A DNA stretch of 64,000 bases, taken from Amycolatopsis japonica. GTDB taxonomy: Bacteria; Actinomycetota; Actinomycetes; Mycobacteriales; Pseudonocardiaceae. This document shows positions 9,564 through 18,031 of this stretch, in pieces. The stretch is from contig NZ_CP008953.1 in the NCBI RefSeq assembly GCF_000732925.1, positions 1,674,001-1,738,000 on the forward strand, written 5' to 3'. Every line of letters begins with the position of its first letter. The first letter of the stretch is position 1. Under the pieces are notes generated by a model that worked only from the letters and a program-made list of their open reading frames with translations, did not search any database and was not told the DNA's origin. The position numbers and the translations under genes were made by a program.

Positions 9564-10259
9564 CTAGCCCCGGTACCCGTCCGCCGTGTGCAACTCGCCT
9601 TCGCGCTCGGTCGTCTCCAGGCGCGGCAACAGGTTTCCGCCCGGCCGGAAACGCAGCGCCCGGAAGAGGTCGCGTCTGCTGCCGAAGCCCAGCTTCTGCA
9701 GGATCCGGCTGACGTAGTTCTTCACGGTCTGCGTGGCGAGATGCAGTTCCTCGGCGATCTCGTCGTTCGACCACCGGTAGAGGATCAGCGCGAGGATCTC
9801 CTCCTCCCGTCTGGTCATCGCGCTCGCGTAGCGCACGGCCTCGGTGACCGCCGGCGGGGTTCCGCCCGCCTGCAGGCACACCCGCTGCCCGGCGAGCGTC
9901 GAGCGCACCGCCGACATCACCTGGCCGCCGCTGGCCGACTTGTGCACGAAGCTGTCCGCACCCGCGTTCAGCGCCATCGCGATGGCCGATGGCGACGAAT
10001 CACCGGCGAAGACCAGGACGGCAGCGCGTTCGAACTGTTCCTTCACGAACCGGCAGATCGCGGTCCCGGCAGGCTCACCCCAGATCGACAGCTCGGTGAT
10101 GACCATGTCGGGATGGCTCTTTTCGCACTGCCACAACGCTTCAGGCTCACTCGCGGCTTCGGCCACCGCCCCCACCCCCGCCGAATCCCGCAACAGCCTG
10201 CTGAGCGCGTATCTGATGAGGGGTTGATCGTCTACTACGAGCGTGGTGACGCGGTTCAT
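9564..10259 (-). CDS. atypical NarL/LuxR-family response regulator
   Basis: A 231-residue protein with an N-terminal receiver domain (about 1-120) and a C-terminal LuxR helix-turn-helix (TRREEEILALILYRWSNDEI at about 150-170, then LATQTVKNYVSRILQKLGF). The receiver keeps the acidic pair D10/D11 and a Lys in VHKS, but the residue at the phosphoacceptor position is Glu56 (codon GAG, 10092-10094, in VITELSIWG), not Asp. It is therefore either constitutively active-like or phosphorylation-independent. ATG 10259 follows a good AAGGGGAACC site. No histidine kinase gene is adjacent, which fits an orphan regulator. Targets may include the lamin-tail genes downstream on the same strand. Confidence 0.85.
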   Translation of the reverse strand: MNRVTTLVVDDQPLIRYALSRLLRDSAGVGAVAEAASEPEALWQCEKSHPDMVITELSIWGEPAGTAICRFVKEQFERAAVLVFAGDSSPSAIAMALNAGADSFVHKSASGGQVMSAVRSTLAGQRVCLQAGGTPPAVTEAVRYASAMTRREEEILALILYRWSNDEIAEELHLATQTVKNYVSRILQKLGFGSRRDLFRALRFRPGGNLLPRLETTEREGELHTADGYRG

Positions 10260-10767
10260 GGTTCCCCTTGGGGTATCGACGGGCGCCCGGTGTGGCCCGG
10301 GCCGTGCGGTCGGCCCGGGCCGGGCGGCGCTCGCATTCGCCGAGAACAGGTTCGCTCGCTCGGGCGATCCGTCGAACCGACCGTCGCGGCGACGTCGGTA
10401 CTCATTTTTCGCCGAATCCTCTTTCGTCGCGGTCCGGCAGTGATCTTCCCGCTTATCCGCGCGGGTGAGGACCAGCAATCGGGTGACAAGGGCGAAAAGC
10501 CGCCACGCGGGGCGCCGGATTTGGGCCGGACGGCGGAACGGGGATACAGATTCCGAACGCGCCGCGCCGGACACGTGGAAAGCCGGGGTGCGGCGCTCGG
10601 CGTAGCGGACTGGTTGATTTCGTTGGAAAACCCGATGGCGTCCGATATCGACTTCGTGAAGTCGTTTTCCCGGCTCGCTCCGGTGATTCACCGTGGGGCC
10701 ATTGTGGAGGGACCGGCCCCGGGTGCGACGCTGTAGGCCGTTGGTATGACAGAAAGGCAAGCCCGTC
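10260..10767. other. 508-bp intergenic region
   Basis: No supported coding sequence is seen between the divergently transcribed response regulator and GNAT genes. The part nearest the regulator holds two identical GC palindromes, GGCCCGGGCC at 10294-10303 and 10312-10321, separated by 8 bp, which can pair with each other. The remainder is ordinary GC-rich sequence and should contain both promoters, but I cannot place them with confidence. Confidence 0.5.
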
Positions 10768-11187
10768 ATGGACGACTCTTACCGCCTGGAAGCAGGCTCC
10801 CCGTCGGTCGACGACTACCTGCGGCTGCGCCGCGAGGCCGGTCTCAGCGAACCGCCGAGGGAACAGGCGGAGCGCGGGGTTCGCGGCGCCTGGACGTCGG
10901 TCCGGGTGGTCCACCGGCCCACCGGCGAGACCGTCGGGATGGGCCGGGTGATCAGCGACGGTGGGTGGTACTTCCACATCGTCGACATGGCCGTTCTGCC
11001 CGCCCATCAGCGCCGCGGCATCGGGGACGCCGTCCTCGAGGCCCTTCTCGCGGCGATCGACACCGCGGCGCCGGGTGCGTACGTCAATCTGCTCGGCGAT
11101 CCACCCGGATGGCGGCTCTACAAACGCCACGGTTTCGTGGAGACCGCTCCCGGGACCATCGGCATGCGGCGCCAAAACGCCGGATAA
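10768..11187 (+). CDS. GNAT-family N-acetyltransferase
   Basis: A 139-residue acetyl-CoA-dependent acyltransferase. The acetyl-CoA-binding motif A is VLPAHQRRGIGDAVLEALL (about residues 76-94), preceded by the beta-strand WYFHIVDMAV; motif B is RLYKRHGFVET (about 116-126). The ATG has AAAGGC upstream. The length equals a single GNAT domain. The acceptor substrate cannot be read from the sequence. It is divergent from the response regulator and followed by a convergent cupin gene; no operon partner is evident. Confidence 0.88.
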   Translation: MDDSYRLEAGSPSVDDYLRLRREAGLSEPPREQAERGVRGAWTSVRVVHRPTGETVGMGRVISDGGWYFHIVDMAVLPAHQRRGIGDAVLEALLAAIDTAAPGAYVNLLGDPPGWRLYKRHGFVETAPGTIGMRRQNAG

Positions 11188-11256
11188 GGCGTCCGGGAAT
11201 CGCGCGGCGATATCGGTCGGGTGCATTGGGCGAAATGGCCCTGCTGATTGCGCCTT

Positions 11257-11781
11257 TCACCGCGAAGTGGCGCGCATCCGGTAATTGCGGCGCACGCTGG
11301 TTCCCTTGCTCAGGTCGGCGCCGTACACGTGCAAGGTGATGGCGACGGTGTCGCCCGCGTTGTGCACCTGGTGGATGTCGTCGGGCGGCGCGACGCCGCT
11401 CACCGACCCCGCCGGGCGTTGCCGCTGGGCCTTCCGGACCAGCCGATCGTCGTCGATGTCGAAGATGGTCTCGGTCTCGGTTCCTTGCAGGACAAGGAAT
11501 GTACACCACACCAGGTGATCGTGGATCTCGGTGAGCTGACCGGGCCGCCAGACCAGTCCGACGATCGAAAAGGCGGACTCGGCGTGCAGGGTGGTGCGGG
11601 TGTAGCCGTCGGGGGAGCCGGCGCGTTCCGTCGCGGTGAGCAGTTGCGGAGTCGGGCGGAGTTCGGTGAGAACGTTCGCCACGGCTTGTGCGGTGACAAG
11701 GGGTTCGGATGGTCTTCCGGTGCATTGGCGCAGACGTTTGATCAGCTCCGGAAGGCCTGGTCTGAGGGTCGTGACGGTCAT
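11257..11781 (-). CDS. cysteine-dioxygenase-like cupin protein
   Basis: A 174-residue member of the cysteine dioxygenase type I / metal-dependent cupin group. The metal site is visible as HDHLVWC (His-x-His, about residues 87-93), a downstream Glu in LQGTETET, and the second-motif His in DDIHQVHN (about 138-145), giving the usual non-haem iron triad. The ATG at 11781 has AAGGGAG upstream, better than the longer alternative at 11811. It is divergent from a LysR regulator with about 100 bp between, so it is the likely target of that regulator. The substrate could be cysteine, 3-mercaptopropionate or another small thiol; the family does not settle this. Confidence 0.75.
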   Translation of the reverse strand: MTVTTLRPGLPELIKRLRQCTGRPSEPLVTAQAVANVLTELRPTPQLLTATERAGSPDGYTRTTLHAESAFSIVGLVWRPGQLTEIHDHLVWCTFLVLQGTETETIFDIDDDRLVRKAQRQRPAGSVSGVAPPDDIHQVHNAGDTVAITLHVYGADLSKGTSVRRNYRMRATSR

Positions 11782-11857
11782 TTTTCGTTCTCCCTTCTCG
11801 TCGCTTCTCATCGTGGCCCGCCGTCCGGGCGGCGTCCAATGACGACGTTCTTTCGTT

Positions 11858-11876
11858 GATATAGATATTCTTTATC
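11858..11876. promoter_or_regulatory. AT-rich palindromic site before the lysR gene
   Basis: GATATAGATATTCTTTATC is a strikingly AT-rich island with GATA/TATC ends, placed directly before the LysR start codon and upstream of the divergent cupin gene. LysR regulators bind T-N11-A palindromes in such spacers and repress themselves. No Shine-Dalgarno sequence precedes ATG 11878, so this block may also hold the -10 element of a leaderless transcript. Confidence 0.4.
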
Positions 11877-11877
11877 C

Positions 11878-12744
11878 ATGCTGAATCTGGTGCAGCTCAC
11901 GGTGCTGGCGGCGGTCGCGCGGCACGGTTCGATGACCGCGGCGGCGAAGGAACTGCACTACACGCAGCCCGCGGTGAGCCACCATCTCGCGAGGTTGGAG
12001 GCGGCGACGGGCGCGAAGCTGGTCCAGCGGATCGGCCGCGGCATCCGGCTCACACCGGAAGGGGAACTGCTCGCCGCCCGCGCGGCCGAGATCGTCGGCC
12101 GGGTCGAAGGCGCCGAAGCCGAGTTGGCCGCGCAGGTGGGCTTGCGCGCCGGGCGGGTCCGGATGGCGGGGTTCCAGTCGATCCTGAGCACGATCGTCCC
12201 CGACGCGGCCGCGACGCTGGCCCGTGCGCATCCCGGACTCGAACTCGGGCTGGTGGACGAACATCCGGGCGAGGCGCTGCGCATGCTGCGGGAGGGGCGG
12301 ATCGACGTCGCCCTGATCTTCCGGTACGCGGACACGCCCCGCGAGGAACAGGGGCTCCGGCTCGTGCACCTGCTGGAGGACCCGATCTACCTGCTCACCA
12401 GCGAACCGGGGCAGACCATCGCCGATCATCGTGACTCGACCTGGATCGGCGGCTGCGCCCGATGCCAGGACGAACTCGTCACGATCTGCGGGCGGGCCGG
12501 GTTCGCCCCGCGTATTTCGATGGTCAGCGACGACATCGTGGTCATGCAGGCGCTGGTCGCGGCCCGGATGGGCGTCACCACGCTGCCCCGGCTGGCGCTG
12601 CGTGCGCATCGGATGCCCGGTGTGCACGCCACGGAGCTGGCCGAAGACCCGCGTCAGATCTATGCCGTCACCTATGGCGACCCGCCCGATCCTCCGGCCG
12701 CAGCGGCGTTGATCGACGCGCTTCAGACGAGCATCCGGGCTTAG
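11878..12744 (+). CDS. LysR-family transcriptional regulator
   Basis: A 288-residue LysR-type regulator. The N-terminal winged helix is canonical (AVARHGSMTAAAKELHYTQP, then AVSHHLARLEAATGAKL, about residues 13-55) and is followed by a linker helix and a periplasmic-binding-like effector domain (about 90-288; GRVRMAGFQSILSTIVP opens it). It is divergent from the cupin gene. The short spacer holds an AT-rich palindrome that probably serves as operator for both. The effector is unknown; control of a thiol dioxygenase-like enzyme would suggest a sulfur compound, but that is inference. Confidence 0.9.
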   Translation: MLNLVQLTVLAAVARHGSMTAAAKELHYTQPAVSHHLARLEAATGAKLVQRIGRGIRLTPEGELLAARAAEIVGRVEGAEAELAAQVGLRAGRVRMAGFQSILSTIVPDAAATLARAHPGLELGLVDEHPGEALRMLREGRIDVALIFRYADTPREEQGLRLVHLLEDPIYLLTSEPGQTIADHRDSTWIGGCARCQDELVTICGRAGFAPRISMVSDDIVVMQALVAARMGVTTLPRLALRAHRMPGVHATELAEDPRQIYAVTYGDPPDPPAAAALIDALQTSIRA

Positions 12745-12763
12745 GGCGGGGTTCTGAAGTCCG

Positions 12764-12901
12764 TGAAGGGCCCCTTCATTGCGCTAGACGCGGTGAAGGG
12801 GGCCTTCACGCGCGGCCGCTGTGACTGCTGGGGCCGACGGTGTTGAAGAGCCGCAGGTGGCGCTCCTGAAGGTAGTGAAGGCCTCCTTCACTACCTTCAG
12901 G
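12764..12901. repeat. cluster of three GTGAAGG-type hairpins
   Basis: Three short palindromes with the same core lie in the spacer after the LysR gene: TGAAGGG-C-CCCTTCA at 12764-12778, GTGAAGG-GGG-CCTTCAC at 12793-12809, and a longer one at 12865-12901 with perfect 17-bp arms around CCT, core GTGAAGG-CCT-CCTTCAC. The same core occurs at 23157 and 40206. The 526-bp spacer 12745-13270 has no supported gene; it consists largely of these structures and the 13039-13092 hairpin. Confidence 0.8.
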
Positions 12902-13038
12902 GTCAGGGTTCCGGCAAAGTCGCCTATTCGCTGGTCAAGTGGGCAACGGAGGCACTCGCCACGGTGGCCTCGCTTCCTTCTCGACTGTCCACAAGGGACT
13001 CTTCCAGGGGGAGAGTGCCCGATTTGGGCGTTTCGCAA

Positions 13039-13092
13039 AGGGGTCGTGAGTGGTAAAGAGGGTTAGAACGACCTTTACCACTCACGACCCCT
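13039..13092. repeat. perfect 20-bp-arm inverted repeat
   Basis: Arms of 20 bp (left 13039-13058, right 13073-13092, motif GGGTCGTGAGTGG) pair perfectly around a 14-nt loop. It lies between the LysR gene and the convergent amidase gene. It could act as a two-way transcription terminator or be a mobile palindromic repeat. Its arm sequence differs from the GTGAAGG family nearby. Confidence 0.8.
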
Positions 13093-13249
13093 CGGCATAA
13101 TCACCCATTTCGCCATGAATGAGACATTCGGTCGCCGCGAAGTGACCACAGTGGACGGTTGGAGCCTGTTCGACTCCCGTCGACCAGGGCAATCAAGCGC
13201 TTGACCTGCGCTTATGTGACCTTGCCGGGGTCGCTACCTTCAGGGTGGG

Positions 13250-13268
13250 CAAGGAGGCCTTCACGGAC
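13250..13268. repeat. half-copy of the 55-bp hairpin repeat
   Basis: CAAGGAGGCCTTCACGGAC is identical over 19 bases to the right arm of the hairpins at 23157-23211 and 40206-40260, but has no matching left arm. It ends 2 bp from the amidase stop codon. It is probably a decayed or half copy of that repeat. Confidence 0.7.
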
Positions 13269-13270
13269 CA

Positions 13271-14554
13271 CTACAGAACCCGTTCGACGAAAGCCCCCAC
13301 GCCCAGCAACTTCCGGTCGTCCCCGACCAGGCCGTCGAGCGCCAGCCCGGCGGGCAGGCCGTCGCGTGCGCGCCCCATCGGGACGGTCAGGCCGGGGAAT
13401 CCCGCGATACTGCCGGGCTGGCAGTTGCGGATGAAGGTGGGGAAGGTCGGGACCTCGCGCCCTCGGTGCACGAAGCTCCCGACGGCCGAGAAGTCCCGGG
13501 CCGTCGCCGGTGTGGTGGGGAAGGCCAGCGCGTCGATGCCGCTCTCGTCGAAGATCTTCGCGTAGGCGCGACGCAAGGCGGAGCGGGTGGTGATGGCCGC
13601 TTCGTAGACGGCGGGTTCGACGCCCGGCACGACCGCTTCGGCGAAGATCGCCCGGACGTCGGGCGCGGCGATCTCGCGAACGAGCCGCTCGAACGAAACC
13701 TCGGGTACGTGCTCGGCGAGGTAGGAGCGGAGCCCGACGCCTGCTTCGTGGATCACCAGCGGCATTCCCTGATCGACGACGAGTTCGGCGAGCGGCGTGT
13801 CGTCGAGCGGCACCAGGGTGACGCCTGCCGCGCCCAAGCGGGCAAGCGCGGCTTCCCAGAGTTCTTCGACGTCCTCGGACAGGTCGCCGGTCAGGAAACC
13901 GTGCGGCACACCCAGCCTGACCGACGTGCTCTCGATCAGGGGTGTCGGCTCTTCCGCCGCGAGGACCGCGTCGAGGAGCGCGAGATCGGCGACCGTGCGG
14001 GCGATCGGCCCGGCCGTGTCCCGCGTGCTGCTCAGCGGCGTCATGCCGTCGGACGGGTAGCGGCCCGTGGTCGGCCGGAAGCCGCAAACCCCGTTGAGCG
14101 CGGCGGGAACACGGGCCGAACCGCCGGTGTCGGTGCCCAGACCCGCGGGCACGATGCCCGCCGCGACGGCGACCGCGGTCCCGCCGCTGCTGCCCCCGGC
14201 GAACCGGGACGGGTCGCACGCGTTGCGCACCGGGCCGAGCGGGGTCGTGTCGCAGGTGATGCCGAGGGCGAGTTCGTGCATGGTCGCCTTGCCGACGACG
14301 ACGGCGCCCGCGTCGGTCAGCCGTCGGACCACGGTCGCGTGCTCGCGCGGAACGTGGCCCGCCAGCGCCGGGGTACCCGCGGTGTTCGGCATCCCGGCGA
14401 CGTGGATGTTGTCCTTGACCACCAACGGGATCCCGCTGAGCGGGCCGGCCGGCGCGGCCGCGTGATCGTGCGGCGCCAGGTGGCCGATCGCGTTGAGATG
14501 CCGCACTTCTTCCGCTCGCGCGCGGCTTTCCGAAGCGCTCCAGGGTCCACTCAC
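13271..14554 (-). CDS. amidase-signature family hydrolase
   Basis: A 427-residue amidase. The Ser-cisSer-Lys triad is visible: Lys in PLVVKDNIH (about residue 52), cis-Ser in [10 protein letters not shown] (about 125-128) and the nucleophile in [11 protein letters not shown] (about 148-152). The family hydrolyses or transfers amides; the substrate is not deducible. GTG 14554 was preferred because the more upstream ATGs (14608, 14629) lie inside the putative Zur box and encode no conserved residues, although no strong Shine-Dalgarno is seen. It is divergent from the metallophore operon with 101 bp between starts, so the same zinc-responsive site may control it. It could process or degrade the chelator, or be unrelated. 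Confidence 0.85.
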   Translation of the reverse strand: MSGPWSASESRARAEEVRHLNAIGHLAPHDHAAAPAGPLSGIPLVVKDNIHVAGMPNTAGTPALAGHVPREHATVVRRLTDAGAVVVGKATMHELALGITCDTTPLGPVRNACDPSRFAGGSSGGTAVAVAAGIVPAGLGTDTGGSARVPAALNGVCGFRPTTGRYPSDGMTPLSSTRDTAGPIARTVADLALLDAVLAAEEPTPLIESTSVRLGVPHGFLTGDLSEDVEELWEAALARLGAAGVTLVPLDDTPLAELVVDQGMPLVIHEAGVGLRSYLAEHVPEVSFERLVREIAAPDVRAIFAEAVVPGVEPAVYEAAITTRSALRRAYAKIFDESGIDALAFPTTPATARDFSAVGSFVHRGREVPTFPTFIRNCQPGSIAGFPGLTVPMGRARDGLPAGLALDGLVGDDRKLLGVGAFVERVL

Positions 14555-14595
14555 GGCCGCCAGCTTAGCGTGACAAGGACCACAGTCATCGATAA

Positions 14596-14610
14596 AGACA
14601 ATCATTTTCA
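14596..14610. promoter_or_regulatory. putative Zur box of the metallophore operon
   Basis: Read on the minus strand, TGAAAATGATTGTCT matches the Streptomyces Zur consensus TGAAAATGATTTTCA at 13 of 15 positions. It lies 45 bp before the ATG of the first biosynthetic gene, in an AT-rich island in otherwise GC-rich DNA. Zur represses such promoters when zinc is sufficient. The same 7-1-7 symmetry is seen in Fur boxes, so iron control by a Fur paralogue cannot be excluded. Confidence 0.6.
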
Positions 14611-14655
14611 TTAAGCTGCGGCGCGCCACCTTCCCACGAGAAAGGTCGATCGTTC

Positions 14656-15639
14656 ATGAGCTCCGGTCCCTCGCTGCACGTACTCACGCGCTCGGATCTG
14701 CACAGCCTCGAACTCACCCCTGGCGAGGCGATCACGATGGTCGAAGACGGCTATCTGGCCTACGCGGCCGGGGCCTCGCGGAACCCGGCGAAGCTGATGG
14801 TGCCGATCCCGGATCCCGCGCGGGACGCCGTCGCGTACTCGATGCTCGGCTACGACGGTTCCCTCGAACAGGCCGCGTTCAAGACGAGCTACCGCCAAGG
14901 CAGCACGTCGGCCGAGAAGTACTACACGACCATCACCCTGTACGACGACACCACGGGCCTGCCGTTCGCGCTCATGGACTGCCACCGCGTCGGCGCCACC
15001 CGCACGCCCGCGAGCACCGCGTTGATCGCGCGGTCCTGCGCTCGGCCGGGCGCGCGATCCGCGCTCATGGTCGGCACCGGCGCGCAGGGGATCCGGACGC
15101 TGCCGTACCTGCTCACCGCGCTGCCGGAGCTGGAACGGCTGCGGCTGTTCGGCACGCATCCCGACGGTCTTCGCGACAGCGTCGCCGCGCTGAAGGAGCG
15201 CTTCCCGGACCGCGAGGTCGAACTCGTCGACGACGTGGAGGCCGCGGCGCGCGAGTCCGACATCGTGGTCGCCGCGTCGGGCCGGGCGGCCCACCCGAAG
15301 ATCCGTCTCGGCTGGCTGCCGCCGGGCGGGCTGCTGATCTCCGTCGCCAGCAAGGGAGTCCAGGAAGGCACGCTCGCCGAGGCCGACTACACGGTGGCCA
15401 CCAGCGGCGCGCAGGTCGAGGTGACCGGGCAGCGGATGGCGGGTCCGGACGGCGTGTTCCGGATCGACGCCGAACTCCCGGAGATCCTCGCGGGCAAGGC
15501 CCCCGGCCGCCGCGGCGACGAAGACCGGGTGTTCGCCTTCAGCAGCGGCATGATCATCACCGACATCCCGGTGGCGCACGCGCTGGCCGCCCGCGCCATC
15601 GCCGCCGGCCGCGGCCGCGAGGTGGCCCTGTGGACCTGA
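14656..15639 (+). CDS. SbnB-like ornithine cyclodeaminase/mu-crystallin family dehydrogenase
   Basis: A 327-residue NAD-dependent enzyme of the ornithine cyclodeaminase family. The Rossmann motif GTGAQGIRTLPYL is at about 139-151; conserved substrate-side sequence includes KLMVPIP (about 49-55) and the KTSYRQG region (about 76-82). In staphyloferrin B synthesis SbnB oxidises N-(1-amino-1-carboxyethyl)-glutamate to release L-2,3-diaminopropionate. By analogy this protein is expected to free diaminopropionate or oxidise a related amino-acid conjugate. It is the first gene of an operon: the next gene overlaps by 10 bp. The Zur-like site is 45 bp upstream. Confidence 0.83.
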   Translation: MSSGPSLHVLTRSDLHSLELTPGEAITMVEDGYLAYAAGASRNPAKLMVPIPDPARDAVAYSMLGYDGSLEQAAFKTSYRQGSTSAEKYYTTITLYDDTTGLPFALMDCHRVGATRTPASTALIARSCARPGARSALMVGTGAQGIRTLPYLLTALPELERLRLFGTHPDGLRDSVAALKERFPDREVELVDDVEAAARESDIVVAASGRAAHPKIRLGWLPPGGLLISVASKGVQEGTLAEADYTVATSGAQVEVTGQRMAGPDGVFRIDAELPEILAGKAPGRRGDEDRVFAFSSGMIITDIPVAHALAARAIAAGRGREVALWT

Positions 15640-16976
15640 TCGACACCCTGTCCCCGCCCCTGCCCGCGCTCGAACGTCCCTGGGCGCACCGGCTGCGTGC
15701 TTCGGAGACGCTGTGGGAGATCGCCCGCGGGGTCGGCGGCGGCCCGTTCCACGTGGTCCATCCGGCCACTTTCGCCGAGAACCTCGGGGAAATGGTCGAC
15801 GCGCTCGCCGCCGAACGGGTCGAAGGCACCGTCTACTACGGGAAGAAGGCGAACAAGGCGGCGGCCTGGCTGCGGGAATGCACGCGTCCCGGCACGGGGG
15901 TCGACGTCGCGAGTGTGCCCGAACTGGTGCACGCCCTCGGAAACGGGCTGCGCGGCGAAGCGATCGGGGTCACCGGCGCCGCCAAACCCGACGGCCTCCT
16001 TTGGCTCGCCCTGCGGCATCGCTGTCTCATCGCGGTGGACGCGGCCGACGAGCTGGAACGCGTCGCCCGGCTGGCCACCGAACTCGGGGAGACCGCCGAA
16101 GTGCTGCTGCGAGTGCGGCCGCCGTCCGCGCCGGAGAGCCGGTTCGGTTTCGCGCCCGACGCGGTGAAAGCGGCCGTGCGACAGTGCGGCGGCCCGGTCG
16201 TCCTGCGGGGTTTCTCGTTCCACCTCGACGGCTACGACCCCGTGCCGAGGGCGGAACTCGCCGCATACCTGATCGATCTGTGTCACGACGCCCGCGCGCT
16301 CGGACATCCCGCGTCGAAGATCAGTGCGGGCGGCGGGATCGCTGTGTCCTATGTGGACGCCGGTGACTGGGCGCGGTTCGAGTCCGGCAGGCACGACGGC
16401 TGGTTCCACGCCGGCCGTAATCCGGCCAGGACCTATCCATACCACCAGGCGCCGACCGGGGCGGCGATGGTGACCGCGATCCTCCGGCACGAGATCGCCG
16501 GGAAGACACTGGCCGAGCGCCTGCGCGCGGCCGGGATCGAGCTGCTGCTCGAACCGGGCCGAGCCCTCGTCGACGGCGCCGGGTTCTCGGTGTTCCCGGT
16601 GCTGGGCTGCAAACCGGCCGAAGACCACCTGATCACCACGGTCGCGGGCCTGTCCATGAGCCTGTCCGAACAGTGGAAGGGCAGCGAGTTCCTGCCCGAC
16701 CCGCTGCTCGTGCGCAGGGACGGACCGGGCGGTACGCCAGTGCGGACCATCGTCGCGGGGTCGAGCTGCATGGAGTACGACGTGCTGACCTGGCGCGCGG
16801 TGGAGCTGCCCGCGCAACCGAGGACCGGCGACCTGCTCGTGTACCCCAACACGGCCGGCTACCAGATGGACAAGAACGAGAGCGGTTTCCACCAGCTTCC
16901 GTTGCCGCCGAAAGTGGTGGTCGACGGCGACCGCTGGCACCTCGACACCGACCACCCGATCCAGGAGATCCGATGA
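15630..16976 (+). CDS. fold-III PLP-dependent decarboxylase, SbnH/LysA-like
   Basis: A 448-residue member of the alanine-racemase-fold (DapDC/ODC2) decarboxylases. The PLP lysine is Lys73 in YYGKKANK. The C-terminal barrel carries LLEPGRALVDGAG (about residues 307-319), which binds the phosphate, and GSSCMEYDVL (about 378-387), with the catalytic Cys. SbnH decarboxylates citryl-diaminopropionate to a diaminoethane; here the likely product is an ethylenediamine unit. It starts at GTG 15630 inside the previous gene and overlaps the next by the ATGA arrangement, so all are translationally coupled. The product could instead be a longer diamine if the substrate is ornithine or lysine. Confidence 0.82.
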   Translation: MDLIDTLSPPLPALERPWAHRLRASETLWEIARGVGGGPFHVVHPATFAENLGEMVDALAAERVEGTVYYGKKANKAAAWLRECTRPGTGVDVASVPELVHALGNGLRGEAIGVTGAAKPDGLLWLALRHRCLIAVDAADELERVARLATELGETAEVLLRVRPPSAPESRFGFAPDAVKAAVRQCGGPVVLRGFSFHLDGYDPVPRAELAAYLIDLCHDARALGHPASKISAGGGIAVSYVDAGDWARFESGRHDGWFHAGRNPARTYPYHQAPTGAAMVTAILRHEIAGKTLAERLRAAGIELLLEPGRALVDGAGFSVFPVLGCKPAEDHLITTVAGLSMSLSEQWKGSEFLPDPLLVRRDGPGGTPVRTIVAGSSCMEYDVLTWRAVELPAQPRTGDLLVYPNTAGYQMDKNESGFHQLPLPPKVVVDGDRWHLDTDHPIQEIR

Positions 16977-18031
16977 CGATCGTCCGGCGCGCGTCCGACC
17001 TGATCGGGAACACGCCGCTGCTGGAGCTCGCGCGTACCGGCACCGGGACGCGTCTGCTGCTCAAACTCGACCACCTCAACCCCACCGGCTCGTGCAAGGT
17101 ACGCATGGCGAGGCAGATGATCGACGAGGCGGAGCTGGACGGACGGCTGCGGCCGGGCGGGCATATCGTCGAACCCACGTCCGGCAACACCGGGAACGGG
17201 CTCGCCCTGGTCGCGCTGGAACGCGGCTACCGGTTCACCGCCGTGGTCGATCACCACGCCGCCCGCGAGAAACTCGGGATGCTGCGCGCGCTCGGCGCGG
17301 AACTGGTGTTCGTCGAATGCCCGCCGGACGGCGGGGTCAGTTCGGTCCAGCGGCGGCGGGTCGCGGCCCGCATCGCCGCGGAAACCGGTGCCTACCATCC
17401 CGATCAGCACAACCATCCCGGCAACGGCAACGGGTACACCGGGCTGGCGCGGGAACTCGTCGAGCAGCTCGGCGACGTCGACGTGCTCGTCGCGGCGATC
17501 GGCACCGGCGGCTCCCTGTGCGGTACGGCCCGCGCCCTGCGCGCGGCGGGAGCGAGCACCCACGCGGTGGCGGTCGAACCTGTCGGCTCGATCATCTTCG
17601 GTGGTGCGCCGGGGATCTACCACCAGACCGGGGCGGGCAGCCCGGCCGGTTTCCCGATCGGGGACAACGTCGACCGGTCGGTGATCGGCGAAGCCCACCG
17701 CGTTTCCGACAGCGACGCGTTCGCCGGGGCCCGCGTCGTCGCCAGGCGCACCGGCGTGCTGGTCGGCGGGACCACCGGCGGCGCGATCCACGTCGCGCTG
17801 CGGCGGCTTTACGCGTATCCGGCCGGAAGCGTCGTCGTGGTGCTGTGCAACGACGCGGGGGAGAAGTACCTCGATTCGGTGTACGACGACGAATGGCTGC
17901 GCGCCAGGGGCGTACTCGACGAACTGGCCCACCGCCGGATGGACCGCTGGTTCGCCACCTACGCCGAATCCGTGAAGGTCGCCACGCGCGACCGGGCGGT
18001 GCGCCGGACCCCGGTGGCGGTGGGCGGATGA
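16973..18031 (+). CDS. SbnA-like cysteine-synthase-family condensing enzyme
   Basis: A 352-residue fold-II PLP enzyme. Lys42 (PTGSCKVR) is the PLP lysine, PTSGNTGNG (about 68-76) binds substrate carboxylate and GTGGSLCGTAR (about 177-187) binds the phosphate. Unlike true cysteine synthase, the residue after Lys is Val rather than Asp, as in specialised beta-replacement enzymes. SbnA joins O-phosphoserine to glutamate; an aspartate-using relative would give the N-(2-amino-2-carboxyethyl)aspartate skeleton that leads to EDDS- or aspergillomarasmine-type chelators. The amine donor here is inferred. ATG overlaps the previous stop by 4 bp and its own stop overlaps the exporter start. Confidence 0.83.
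   Translation: MTIVRRASDLIGNTPLLELARTGTGTRLLLKLDHLNPTGSCKVRMARQMIDEAELDGRLRPGGHIVEPTSGNTGNGLALVALERGYRFTAVVDHHAAREKLGMLRALGAELVFVECPPDGGVSSVQRRRVAARIAAETGAYHPDQHNHPGNGNGYTGLARELVEQLGDVDVLVAAIGTGGSLCGTARALRAAGASTHAVAVEPVGSIIFGGAPGIYHQTGAGSPAGFPIGDNVDRSVIGEAHRVSDSDAFAGARVVARRTGVLVGGTTGGAIHVALRRLYAYPAGSVVVVLCNDAGEKYLDSVYDDEWLRARGVLDELAHRRMDRWFATYAESVKVATRDRAVRRTPVAVGG

Noticed and set aside
13039..13092. Insertion-sequence ends
   Set aside because: The inverted repeat encloses only 14 bp and no target-site duplication or transposase is present; a hairpin repeat is the simpler reading.
2533..13158. GACCACAGTGGACGGT found at about 2533 and 13142
   Set aside because: CCACAGTGGAC-like words occur also within genes (for example near 1229, 32024 and 38668), so this looks like a generally frequent word and not an operator or attachment site.
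14554..14629. Longer amidase start at ATG 14629 or 14608
   Set aside because: It would put the Zur-like site inside the coding region and adds residues without conservation; GTG 14554 fits the domain better, though the ribosome-binding site is weak.
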